Of a stretch of DNA of 23,286 nt, positions 16,164 through 23,093 are shown in pieces. This DNA comes from an uncultured Collinsella sp. GTDB lineage: Bacteria; Actinomycetota; Coriobacteriia; Coriobacteriales; Coriobacteriaceae. The notes under the pieces were generated by a model, which made no database searches, was not told the DNA's origin, and saw only the letters and a program-made list of their open reading frames with translations. The translations under genes were made by a program, and so were the position numbers. Location of the stretch: the NCBI GenBank assembly GCA_900541715.1, contig UQLI01000031.1, forward strand, positions 1 to 23,286, given 5' to 3'. Numbering within the stretch: the first letter of the stretch is position 1; every line of letters starts with the position of its first letter.

Positions 16164-16490
16164 TTAGGCGTTCTTGGCTGCAGTGCGCTCATACAGGCAG
16201 ATCAGCTCCTGCACGAGCTCCTGAGCAAGCATGGAGCACATGAGGTGGTCCTGAGCATGGACCAGCAACACATCCACCGACAGATGCTCGCCCGCCGCCT
16301 CGGTCGAAAGCAGCTGCGTTTGGATGTGGTGAGCCTTGATTCCCACATCCTTTGACTGCTTCATGAGTTTGGCGGCAGCGTCAAAATCCCCCGCCTTTGC
16401 CTTTTCAAGGGCTTCGAAGGCAAGGCTGCGCGCCTCTCCCGCTGCAGCGACCAGCTGAAACGAAACCATCTCGGTTCCCTGATCGTCCAT
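16164..16490 (-). CDS. PTS cellobiose/lactose-type EIIA
   Basis: A 108-residue, all-helical cytoplasmic PTS protein. The active-site region is LLVHAQDHLM with His78, and the conserved QLLSTEAAGE segment lies near 59-68, both typical of Lac-family EIIA, which works as a trimer. GAGAGGAG lies about 8 nt before the ATG. It is the first structural gene after the regulator, 115 nt downstream of it. The reading order EIIA-EIIB-EIIC-glucosidase forms one operon. Confidence 0.93.
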   Translation of the reverse strand: MDDQGTEMVSFQLVAAAGEARSLAFEALEKAKAGDFDAAAKLMKQSKDVGIKAHHIQTQLLSTEAAGEHLSVDVLLVHAQDHLMCSMLAQELVQELICLYERTAAKNA

Positions 16491-16605
16491 AACGGTCTCC
16501 TCTCCCGTGATGTTTGGTTTGTACTTGAATATTCGAAACGCCTATCTCCCACCCGCAATCCTCGAGGTTTATTGCAGGCAGGCAGGGTTTTCGACAAAAG
16601 AAGCC

Positions 16606-18501
16606 TTAAGCCGTATGCGCTTGCACAAGCGCCATCAGCTCATGCCAGGACCGGCGCTCGCGTAAGCGCTCGACCCCCTGGCGGTCCATAAAGATCTCAG
16701 CGAGCAGCGAGCTCAAGATCCGCGTCTCATCGCCGCCCGACCGGGCAAACGACACCATAAAGACGATATCGACCTCATGGCCGTATTCGTCCCAAAGAAT
16801 GGGATGTTCGAGCAGGCCCACGGTAACAAAGGCCTCGGCGCTCAAAGGATGCATCCCATGGGGCATGGCCACCCCATTGCCAAACGAGGTGGCACTCGCG
16901 CTCTCGCGCTCGGCAACCTCTTGGGCAAACTGGGCATCGACACGGCCGCTCTCGACGGCGCGCTCGGAGAGATATCGGAGAACGGCCTGCTTCGACGACG
17001 CCTCAACGCGGTTGAAGAACAGGGCACGGCTAAAGAAAGCGCTCAGGGAGTCCGATTGCGCAGCGTCATCACTCAGCACCTTGCGGATAGCGTTGACATC
17101 GCTCGTCTCCAAGAAGAAATCGGCCTCGCGGACGGGCACAGGCAACTTGACGTTGAGCGGCACCGTTGTGAACACGTAGTCGATGTGCGAAGAGTCGAGC
17201 GTTCCCACGCGGGCGACGTCGCATGTCTCAATCGACTCGATATACATACCAAACTGCTTGCGGTACTGGTGCTCGAGCATACGGGCGCTTCCCGCTCCCG
17301 AGGCGCACACGATCAGGATGCGTTTGCGACGCGGCTGGTCGGCTTGCTGCTCGAGGGCCAGGGCAAATGCCATGGCGATGTAGCCGAGCTCCTCATCAGA
17401 GGGCTGGCTGCCAAAATGACGCTCGAGTACCTGCGAGGTGCCGGCCGCCATCGAATAGGCCAACGGAAACCTCGTCTTGATATCGGGCAGCATGGGGTTA
17501 TCCATATGCATGTGATATTCAAGGCGATAACCCAGAGGGCCAATATGCCGAGCAAGGTTCATGCGAAGTTCAAGATCGCTGCTAAAGTCAAACCTAAACT
17601 CATCGTTGACCGCACATACCATCTCGGAAGCGATCTCCCACATCTCGTCCGAGATAACGGCCGAGCCCTTCTCGGGCACGCCCGTGCCCCTGCCGAGCAA
17701 ATGGATTGCGATAAAGGCAACCTCTTCTCGGGGCATGCTCACGCCCAGGGCATCCTTGATGTTTGCGGCAATCTGGAAAGCCGCAGCGTATTCGCGCGTT
17801 CCCTCCAGCTTTAAAACGTCCGATTCTGCAGCCGGGACATAGCAGCCCTGCTCGATGCGGCCAAGAGCGATGTAAAGATGCATGATGAGATTGCGGGATG
17901 CCAGCGAGCTCACCGTGACGGGCGAGGCAGTCAGGGCATCGTCCACACATGCGGCGATGGCCCGCAGGCGCTCGGCGAGCTCTGCATCGTCGGTGTCGGG
18001 CAACACGGGCCTCACCAGTGAGGCCAGACACAGGCGCCGTTGCGACTCCCCACCCGCAACGCGGATTCCGTAGCGAGGGCGCTTTTCGAGCATCAAGTCA
18101 AATTGGGCGAGTTTCTGCTCTACCAGACGCATGTCATTGGACAGAGTTCGCGCCGAAACGTAGAGTAAATCCGCATACTCCTCAATCGTCACCCACTGGG
18201 ACCGCATGAGAAGGTCGTTAAGAAGGAAGGACACACGGCCGTCGCGCGTATCAGGAATGCCCGGATGGGCCAGAGCCGCACCGTCTAGCAAGCGAGCAAG
18301 CTCATCTGCATGTGCAACATCGATACGATATTGCCCTTTGCTGCCAACGATGCGTGCAACCCCCGCAAGCTTGTCGTTTGCGCGATGGATATAGTTTCTC
18401 ACGGCGCGCTCGCTTACCTCGAGACGCTTGGCAAGCACCGCGACAGTGACAGGCTGATCGTCCTCGATCATATTTACAAGCTGCTTAACGCGAGCATCCA
18501 T
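16606..18501 (-). CDS. LicR-like PRD transcriptional activator with EIIB and EIIA domains
   Basis: A 631-residue multi-domain PTS-controlled activator. Order: an N-terminal helix-turn-helix (about 5-55, LAKRLEVSERAVRNYI), a second HTH of Mga type (about 90-150), PRD1 (His208 in IMHLYIAL, His267 in IAIHLLG), PRD2 (His319 in LARHIGPLGYRL), a Gat-like EIIB domain (393-460, Cys399 in LIVCASGAGSA) and a mannitol/Ntr-type EIIA domain (488-628, His548 in VAMPHGMHP). In PRD2 the second expected His is Ala378 (YIAMAFA). AGGAGGAGG precedes the ATG. It sits upstream of EIIA on the same strand with a 115-nt gap that probably holds the target promoter. It likely activates the operon when beta-glucoside is imported. 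Confidence 0.9.
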   Translation of the reverse strand: MDARVKQLVNMIEDDQPVTVAVLAKRLEVSERAVRNYIHRANDKLAGVARIVGSKGQYRIDVAHADELARLLDGAALAHPGIPDTRDGRVSFLLNDLLMRSQWVTIEEYADLLYVSARTLSNDMRLVEQKLAQFDLMLEKRPRYGIRVAGGESQRRLCLASLVRPVLPDTDDAELAERLRAIAACVDDALTASPVTVSSLASRNLIMHLYIALGRIEQGCYVPAAESDVLKLEGTREYAAAFQIAANIKDALGVSMPREEVAFIAIHLLGRGTGVPEKGSAVISDEMWEIASEMVCAVNDEFRFDFSSDLELRMNLARHIGPLGYRLEYHMHMDNPMLPDIKTRFPLAYSMAAGTSQVLERHFGSQPSDEELGYIAMAFALALEQQADQPRRKRILIVCASGAGSARMLEHQYRKQFGMYIESIETCDVARVGTLDSSHIDYVFTTVPLNVKLPVPVREADFFLETSDVNAIRKVLSDDAAQSDSLSAFFSRALFFNRVEASSKQAVLRYLSERAVESGRVDAQFAQEVAERESASATSFGNGVAMPHGMHPLSAEAFVTVGLLEHPILWDEYGHEVDIVFMVSFARSGGDETRILSSLLAEIFMDRQGVERLRERRSWHELMALVQAHTA

Positions 18502-18666
18502 GTCCTCCTCCTTTCCCTGCGTCTAGTCTAACGCGGTAAAGAATGACACTCCACGTCGCGCTCGTTCCGCCAACGCGGAACAGGTTGCGGGGAGTCCAGC
18601 TGAACTTATAGGGAGCACGGAGAGAGGGCCCGAAAGCAATGCGTCGGTGTGAGATGCGCTTTCCGC
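18502..18666. other. Non-coding spacer upstream of the LicR-like gene
   Basis: Part of the 408-nt gap between the regulator and carbamate kinase. No gene and no convincing promoter boxes for the regulator were found. A 17-mer shared with the tandem repeat at 12739 occurs at 18653-18669 and begins the repeat cluster that fills the rest of the gap. Confidence 0.4.
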
Positions 18667-18747
18667 AGTCATTGGGGACAGATTTAAATTAGTAGTCATT
18701 GAGGACGTTCTTGTTTGACTAGTCGTTTAAGAACGTCCCCAATGACT
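18667..18747. repeat. Palindromic intergenic element, copy 2, with duplicated left arm
   Basis: The inner 54 bp (18694-18747) matches the 12864-12917 element in length and layout. Its arms pair over 19 bp with one mismatch (AGTCATTGAGGACGTTCTT with its complement ending at 18747), more symmetrical than copy 1. An extra left arm, AGTCATTGGGGAC at 18667-18679, precedes it, suggesting partial duplication. The central GACTAGTC is kept. Confidence 0.8.
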
Positions 18748-18750
18748 AGC

Positions 18751-18806
18751 CTTTAGGGACTGTCCCAAGCTGCCGGCAGGAAAGGAACGTCCCCAAGTGC
18801 CGGGTT
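18751..18806 (+). repeat. 56-bp repeat module, copy 2
   Basis: About 52 of 56 positions match 12803-12858. It lies immediately after the palindromic element, the reverse of the order at the other locus, and four bases before the carbamate kinase terminator. Confidence 0.8.
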
Positions 18807-18810
18807 GAAA

Positions 18811-18844
18811 CAAAAGCCCCGCAGTCGGAGCGGACTGCGGGGCT
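18811..18844 (-). terminator. Intrinsic terminator after carbamate kinase
   Basis: On the minus strand a perfect 12-bp stem AGCCCCGCAGTC/GACTGCGGGGCT (18844-18833 with 18826-18815, 6-nt loop) is followed by TTTG and further T residues. Confidence 0.88.
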
Positions 18845-18863
18845 CATGAAGAGAGGCTAGTTT

Positions 18864-18887
18864 GTGGGCGCCTTGCCTGGCGCCCAC
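18864..18887 (-). other. Perfect 9-bp hairpin between carbamate kinase stop and its terminator
   Basis: GTGGGCGCC (18864-18872) and GGCGCCCAC (18879-18887) form a strong hairpin with a 6-nt loop. On the minus strand no T-tract follows, so it is more likely a stability or processing hairpin in front of the true terminator. Confidence 0.5.
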
Positions 18888-18909
18888 GAGAGAGGCAATG
18901 GAGCAGAGG

Positions 18910-19872
18910 CTACTCGTGGATGCGGGTACCGGAGAGGCCGGCCATGGTCTCGGCGGCCTTGTCCAGGGCGCCGATGATGCAGGTGCGGCCCTTGCGGGAA
19001 CGGGCGAACTTGATGGCGGCGCGGACCTTGGGCTCCATGGAACCCTTGCCGAACTGGCCCTCGTCGGCCAGGCGCTCGGCCTCGTCGGCGGTGATGTCCT
19101 CGAGCTCCTCCTGGTTGGGCTTGCCAAAGTTGATGGCGACATGCTCAACGGCGGTCAGCAGGAACAGAACGTCGGCGTCGCAGTCCTCGGCCAGCAGCTC
19201 GCCGCCCAGGTCCTTGTCGATGACGGCGGGGACGCCCTTGTAGCAGCCCTTGTTCTCATAGTCGCGGACGACGGGGATGCCGCCGCCACCGCAGGCGATG
19301 ACGATGAACTCGTTGTCAAGCAGGTTGAGGATGGAGTCAGCCTCGACGATCTTCTTGGGATCGGGGGAAGCGACAACGCGACGCCAGCCGCGGCCGGAAT
19401 CCTCGACGAAGACCTTGGAAGGATCCTCGGCCATGAACTCCTTGGCCTGCTCCTCGGTGTAGAAGGGGCCAATCGGCTTGGTCGGGTTCTTGAACGCGGG
19501 ATCGTCCGGGTCGCACTCGATCTGGGTGACGACGGTTGCGGCGTGCCAACGCTTATAGCGCTTGTGCATCTCGCGGCCAATGCCCTGCTGCAGGTGATAG
19601 CCGATGTAGCCCTGGGACATGGCGCCGCACTCGGGCAGCGGCATCTCGGGGGTGCCGATGGCGTCGTGGGCGGCGGCGAAGGCGTTCTGGATCATGCCGA
19701 CCTGCGGACCGTTGCCGTGGGTGATGATAATCTCGTTGCCCTGCTCGATCAGGCCGAGGAGAGCGTGAGCGGTGTTGCTCACGGCCTCGATCTGCTCAAC
19801 GGGGTTGTTGCCGAGGGCGTTGCCGCCCAGGGCGACGACGATACGATCGGGCTTGCCAAGAGGCTTAGACAT
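18910..19872 (-). CDS. arcC: Carbamate kinase
   Basis: A 320-residue carbamate kinase, which makes ATP from carbamoyl phosphate and ADP, releasing ammonia and carbon dioxide. The N-terminus RIVVALGGNAL (10-20) is the nucleotide/carbamate-binding loop. IIITHGNGPQVGMI, a conserved block of the family, follows, and later come the VIACGGGGIPVV and DADVLFLLTAVEHVAINFGKP regions. Length is standard. I chose ATG 19872 because AAAGGA lies 9 nt upstream; an in-frame start at 19908 would add 12 residues and bury that site. No arginine deiminase or ornithine carbamoyltransferase gene is in the window, so it stands alone here. The carbamoyl phosphate could come from arginine, agmatine or purine/allantoin breakdown genes elsewhere. 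Confidence 0.95.
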   Translation of the reverse strand: MSKPLGKPDRIVVALGGNALGNNPVEQIEAVSNTAHALLGLIEQGNEIIITHGNGPQVGMIQNAFAAAHDAIGTPEMPLPECGAMSQGYIGYHLQQGIGREMHKRYKRWHAATVVTQIECDPDDPAFKNPTKPIGPFYTEEQAKEFMAEDPSKVFVEDSGRGWRRVVASPDPKKIVEADSILNLLDNEFIVIACGGGGIPVVRDYENKGCYKGVPAVIDKDLGGELLAEDCDADVLFLLTAVEHVAINFGKPNQEELEDITADEAERLADEGQFGKGSMEPKVRAAIKFARSRKGRTCIIGALDKAAETMAGLSGTRIHE

Positions 19873-19958
19873 TGCTGGAATCCTTTCTGTAAAAGGCCTA
19901 CAACCCATTAATAACCCGCGCCCGTGCGATACGCGAGTTTATTAAGGTTTATATTCTC

Positions 19959-19987
19959 TTTATCGCTCATTTTATTCATTTTGAAAA
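19959..19987 (-). promoter_or_regulatory. Likely carbamate kinase promoter
   Basis: On the minus strand TTTTCA (19987-19982) and GATAAA (19964-19959) each match sigma-70 boxes at four of six positions with the ideal 17-nt spacer. This would give a leader of about 80 nt. Confidence 0.35.
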
Positions 19988-20318
19988 TAGTTGAACGGTG
20001 AACGGTCGCTTTTACCCGCTCAGCGTAAAGAAACCCAGCTCAAGCATATCTACGTCATTTACGTGCAACTTTATTTTAATAGAGCAGGGATTAGACCAGA
20101 TTATGCAAACTTTATCTTTGCTAAACATAAAACAGACAGCGCAAAATCTTACTCGCACTATACGAGATTCTATGCACTTATTGGACGAGTATGCAGCCCT
20201 GCAATAACATGGCGTTTTTCATCCAACTTAAGGAATAGACGAGCGCCCATACCGCGCGTCGGCCGGCAGCCGGCGAGCCGTCTCGTCGATTGCCGCTTCC
20301 AGAAAATCAAAAACTGAT

Positions 20319-20358
20319 ATTGCGCGCGCAATTGCTGCATGGTACTTTAGCGAAGAAC
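20319..20358 (+). promoter_or_regulatory. Possible DUF3830 promoter with overlapping palindrome
   Basis: ATTGCGCGCGCAAT (20319-20332) is a perfect 14-bp palindrome. It overlaps TTGCGC (20321-20326), which lies 17 nt before TACTTT (20344-20349); both are weak promoter matches. A repressor site over the -35 would fit, but this is a pattern only. Confidence 0.25.
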
Positions 20359-20372
20359 AGCGCGGGCTGGGG

Positions 20373-20388
20373 CGACAGAGATCTGTCG
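20373..20388. promoter_or_regulatory. Dyad in the leader of the DUF3830 gene
   Basis: CGACAGA-GA-TCTGTCG is a perfect inverted repeat with 7-bp arms and a 2-bp centre, about 86 nt before the start codon. The compact symmetry resembles a dimeric regulator operator more than an RNA hairpin, since a 2-nt loop would be strained. Confidence 0.35.
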
Positions 20389-20474
20389 TGAAGTTTGGGT
20401 TCGGCGACCCCGCTGCTGTCTTCTCCTTATCCGCCAGCGAACCCCTTGAGCGACGGATTGAGGAGGTCCTTACT

Positions 20475-20891
20475 ATGACAAAAATGCTCAAGATCACGCT
20501 AAATGGCGAGACGTTTCTCGCCGACATGCTCTGGGACAAGGCTCCCGAGGCATGCAAGCTGTTCGAATCGTCCTGTCCGGTCGAGTCACGTATCTTTTCG
20601 GCCAAGATCTGCGATGCCGAGGTAACCTATCCTGTCTCGGGCCCCATCGCCAATTACGAGCACATCGAGAACCCCGTCTTTCACGAGCCAGCGGGCGCCG
20701 TGAGCTGGTATGGCGGATGGTCGTCAATCTGCATCTTCTTTGACGTGTGCGAGCCCTTTGGCACCTGCAACATGTTCGCCCGCATCTGCGAAGCCGACCG
20801 CGAGCGTTTTGCCGCCGCCTGCCGCAATGTCTGGGACAACCAGGGCATGTACATTAAAAACGAAATCGTCGAGATCGAAACGGAGGCCTAA
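20475..20891 (+). CDS. DUF3830 family protein (cyclophilin-like fold)
   Basis: A 138-residue protein resembling DUF3830: MLKITLNGETFLADML, then DKAPEACKLFESSCPVES (the APxTC-type helix), followed by IFSAKICDAEVTYPV, AVSWYGGWSSICIFFD and CNMFARI, a layout shared with the cyclophilin-like superfamily. I chose ATG 20475 because AGGAGG lies 8 nt upstream; a longer open frame begins at 20388 without such a site. Only 2 nt separate it from the next gene, which overlaps in regulation. DUF3830 proteins often occur near amino acid, hydantoin or amidohydrolase catabolic genes, but their activity is not known. The divergent carbamate kinase may be a functional neighbour, which is inference. Confidence 0.7.
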   Translation: MTKMLKITLNGETFLADMLWDKAPEACKLFESSCPVESRIFSAKICDAEVTYPVSGPIANYEHIENPVFHEPAGAVSWYGGWSSICIFFDVCEPFGTCNMFARICEADRERFAAACRNVWDNQGMYIKNEIVEIETEA

Positions 20892-20893
20892 AG

Positions 20894-21418
20894 ATGATGG
20901 ATATCAACAATCTGCTCACGCTCGACCTTGCCGAGTACACCACTGCACTTGAGGCCCTCGCCGATCAAATGATGCTCGAGGAACCGCGTGACATCGACTA
21001 CATGCGCCGCCGCAAACTCGACACCGGCCGCGAATTCGCCGTCTGGAACTTCACCGTCGGTTACTGCATGAACGCCGCCGACGCCCTCTCCCTCCTGCGA
21101 GCCCAGGCCAACGAAAACGCCAACGACGGCACCGCCGACCTCGCAACGATCAAAAACAGTGCCGCACGCCTGTGCGACTGGTTCTCGGGCGCCTTCGACG
21201 TCACCGGCAAAATGGATGACACCACGGCAATCCTCGCCCACAGCCGCGACCTCTACGCCCAGGTTGAGACTCACGAACAGTTCGCGGCCCTCACCCGCGC
21301 CACCGAGCGCTATCTGGTCCAGCTCCAATTTTGGGTCGACCGCCAGATTCCCTGGCCGGCTATTAGCGACCTCGTCCACGGCTACCGCCTACGCACAGAG
21401 AGCGGCGAGACAAGGTAA
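20894..21418 (+). CDS. Uncharacterised all-alpha protein, operon partner of DUF3830
   Basis: A 174-residue protein that I do not recognise. It looks mostly helical, with charged, amphipathic stretches, no signal peptide and no membrane segment, so it is probably cytoplasmic. Trp residues near 51 and 95 and the NFTVGYCMNAADALSLL stretch are the most distinctive parts; no catalytic motif is visible. GGAGG overlaps the stop of the DUF3830 gene and lies 7 nt before the first of two consecutive ATG codons, so the two genes are certainly co-transcribed and probably coupled. A strong hairpin follows 55 nt after the stop. Confidence 0.75.
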   Translation: MMDINNLLTLDLAEYTTALEALADQMMLEEPRDIDYMRRRKLDTGREFAVWNFTVGYCMNAADALSLLRAQANENANDGTADLATIKNSAARLCDWFSGAFDVTGKMDDTTAILAHSRDLYAQVETHEQFAALTRATERYLVQLQFWVDRQIPWPAISDLVHGYRLRTESGETR

Positions 21419-21473
21419 CCAAGCAAGCAGCACCGACAACACCCCACCATCGAGATCCAAAGTAAGAATCAGA

Positions 21474-21507
21474 GGGCTGGAGACGCACCCAACAGCGTCC
21501 CCAGCCC
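21474..21507 (+). terminator. Strong hairpin after the DUF3830 operon
   Basis: GGGCTGG and GACGC (21474-21480, 21482-21486) pair with GCGTC and CCAGCCC (21495-21499, 21501-21507): 12 bp with one A/C mismatch and an 8-nt loop. Only TT follows, so it is a weak or factor-assisted terminator rather than a classic one. It could work on either strand. Confidence 0.5.
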
Positions 21508-21562
21508 CTTCGCAAAGTAGAGCACTGTTTCAGTGGCTTTGAGGCCTATTCGAACCTTTGCT

Positions 21563-21645
21563 ATCTCCCAATTTTTGTATATTTTCGACATTATTATCTG
21601 ACAATTTTTGTATGATTTTAGGCGATTCTATCTGTCAATTTTTGT
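21563..21645 (+). repeat. Three phased direct repeats upstream of the AAA ATPase
   Basis: The 16-mer ATCTnnCAATTTTTGT occurs at 21563-21578, 21596-21611 and 21630-21645, spaced 33 and 34 bp, close to three helical turns, so all copies face the same side of the DNA. Only the two bases after ATCT vary (CC, GA, GT). The last copy ends 15 nt before the start codon, next to the ribosome site. They look like an operator array, probably for self-regulation or an unlinked regulator. Confidence 0.7.
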
Positions 21646-21659
21646 CATTTGGAGGTTTA

Positions 21660-23021
21660 ATGCTACGCCGTAAGGTCACTGATAAGCTTTTGAGCTGGAA
21701 GAATAACTCCAATAAGGCATTACTCGTTACTGGTGCGCGTCAGATTGGCAAGAGCTATGCGATTCGCGCGTTTGGAAAAAGCAACTACGCGTCGTATTTT
21801 GAGGTCAATTTACTACTCGATGTCGAAGCAAGGAATGCACTTGTTGGCGCAAAGAACTCCGTTGACTTTATCAACCGCGTAGCCCTTCTTGCGGATGCGC
21901 CGCTTGTTGAGGGCGATACGCTTGTCTTTGTCGATGAGATTCAGGAGTATCCGCAGATCGTTACACTCATGAAGGCGTTGGTCGAGGATGGGCGCTTTAG
22001 CTATGTCTTCTCGGGGTCTATGCTTGGGACTGAGTTTAAGGGGATCTCTTCTTTTCCGGTGGGGTATGTAGAGCACATTGTTATGCGCCCGATGGATTTT
22101 GAAGAGTTTTGTTGGGCAAACAGCGTCAGCGAGAATGTGCTTGCAGGCATTCGCAGCTGCCTTGTCGAGAAACGTCCTGTCGAAAACTATATTCATGAGG
22201 CGATGCTCAAGAACTATAGAGCTTATATCGTTTGCGGCGGTATGCCGGAGGTCGTTCAGAACTATATTGATTCGGGTTATTCGCTCGTGAGAACGCGTGT
22301 GCTTCAAATTCAGCTAGTCGATCAGTACAAAAGCGATATCTCTAAATATGCATCGACTCGAGCGTTTAACGTTCGCTCCATTTTCGAGCAAATTCCCGTT
22401 CAGCTTGAGGCGGAGTCCCATCGCTTTATCGTCTCGTCTCTAGGCGAGGGAGCTCGTCTTCAAAAATACGAGCAGGATTTCCTATGGCTGGTGAACGCAG
22501 GCGTTGGATTGATGGTCCCCCAGGTGACGGAGGCCCGGAGTCCTCTTAAGAGGACAGAGAAGGCAGCCGCCTTCAAACTATACGAGTCCGATACAGGAAT
22601 GCTCGCATCGCGATATCCCGGTAGCACGGCACGCGCTGTATATCTAGATATGAAAACCCCCAACCTCGGCGGTCTCTATGAAAACGTGGTCGCGCAGGAG
22701 CTTGTTGCCCTCGGAGCAGATACGTGGTACTACCAAACACGTGAGGTCGGTGAAGTCGACTTTGTAATCGAAGGCGCCCGAGGACATGTTGTCCCAATCG
22801 AAGTCAAATCGGGCAAGAAAGTTCGAGCACATGCGGCCCTCGATCGCCTGATGAGTGTGGGCGAGTACAAGATTCCCGAGGCCGTTGTGCTGAGCCACGA
22901 AAACCTTAGCGAAGAGGGCAAGATCCTGTACGTTCCAATCTATATGACATTCTGCCTCGATGAGTTTATGGAAAAGGACGACCCCAACAACGATTTCTCA
23001 TTTGCACCCATATCTCTCTAG
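21660..23021 (+). CDS. AAA ATPase with DUF4143 domain
   Basis: A 453-residue protein with an N-terminal AAA_14 ATPase and a C-terminal DUF4143 domain. Walker A is GARQIGKS (25-32), Walker B is LVFVDEIQEYP (88-98), and YVFSGSML fits sensor 1. The DUF4143 part has GGLYENVVAQEL, YYQTREVGEVDFVIE and VPIEVKSGK, giving a D...ExK pattern like PD-(D/E)xK nucleases. GGAGG lies 5 nt before the chosen ATG; an earlier ATG at 21558 would run through the repeat array. Base composition is visibly lower in GC, with TTT, CTT and TAT codons common, suggesting later acquisition. Members are widespread in gut bacteria and usually stand alone. Function unknown; a DNA-related or defence role is possible but not shown. 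Confidence 0.88.
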   Translation: MLRRKVTDKLLSWKNNSNKALLVTGARQIGKSYAIRAFGKSNYASYFEVNLLLDVEARNALVGAKNSVDFINRVALLADAPLVEGDTLVFVDEIQEYPQIVTLMKALVEDGRFSYVFSGSMLGTEFKGISSFPVGYVEHIVMRPMDFEEFCWANSVSENVLAGIRSCLVEKRPVENYIHEAMLKNYRAYIVCGGMPEVVQNYIDSGYSLVRTRVLQIQLVDQYKSDISKYASTRAFNVRSIFEQIPVQLEAESHRFIVSSLGEGARLQKYEQDFLWLVNAGVGLMVPQVTEARSPLKRTEKAAAFKLYESDTGMLASRYPGSTARAVYLDMKTPNLGGLYENVVAQELVALGADTWYYQTREVGEVDFVIEGARGHVVPIEVKSGKKVRAHAALDRLMSVGEYKIPEAVVLSHENLSEEGKILYVPIYMTFCLDEFMEKDDPNNDFSFAPISL

Positions 23022-23070
23022 ATCATCTGAACCAACAACCAAGCCCCCTCCATAACCAAAGTAACGCGTG

Positions 23071-23093
23071 GTTTCGCGGCCGCGCCGCGAAAC
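23071..23093. other. Perfect 10-bp hairpin downstream of the AAA ATPase
   Basis: GTTTCGCGGC-CGC-GCCGCGAAAC is a perfect 10-bp stem with a 3-nt loop, 50 nt after the ATPase stop. No T-tract follows on either strand, so it may be a factor-dependent terminator or an element unrelated to the gene. The remaining sequence to the window end shows no supportable gene. Confidence 0.5.

Larger units (their letters stand above)
19873..20474. other. AT-rich divergent intergenic region between carbamate kinase and DUF3830
   Basis: This 602-nt gap has a markedly AT-rich middle (about 19920-20215) unlike its neighbours. Short open frames at 19991 and 19998 (TTG and GTG starts) have no ribosome site and no recognisable family, so I do not call them genes. 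It holds a likely carbamate kinase promoter and, nearer the DUF3830 gene, two dyads. It may be an old remnant or a large regulatory region. Confidence 0.5.

Noticed and set aside
19991..20317. Short plus-strand frames in the AT-rich gap (TTG at 19991, GTG at 19998)
   Set aside because: No ribosome site, no recognisable domain, and non-ATG starts. They could be remnants, but nothing supports a gene.
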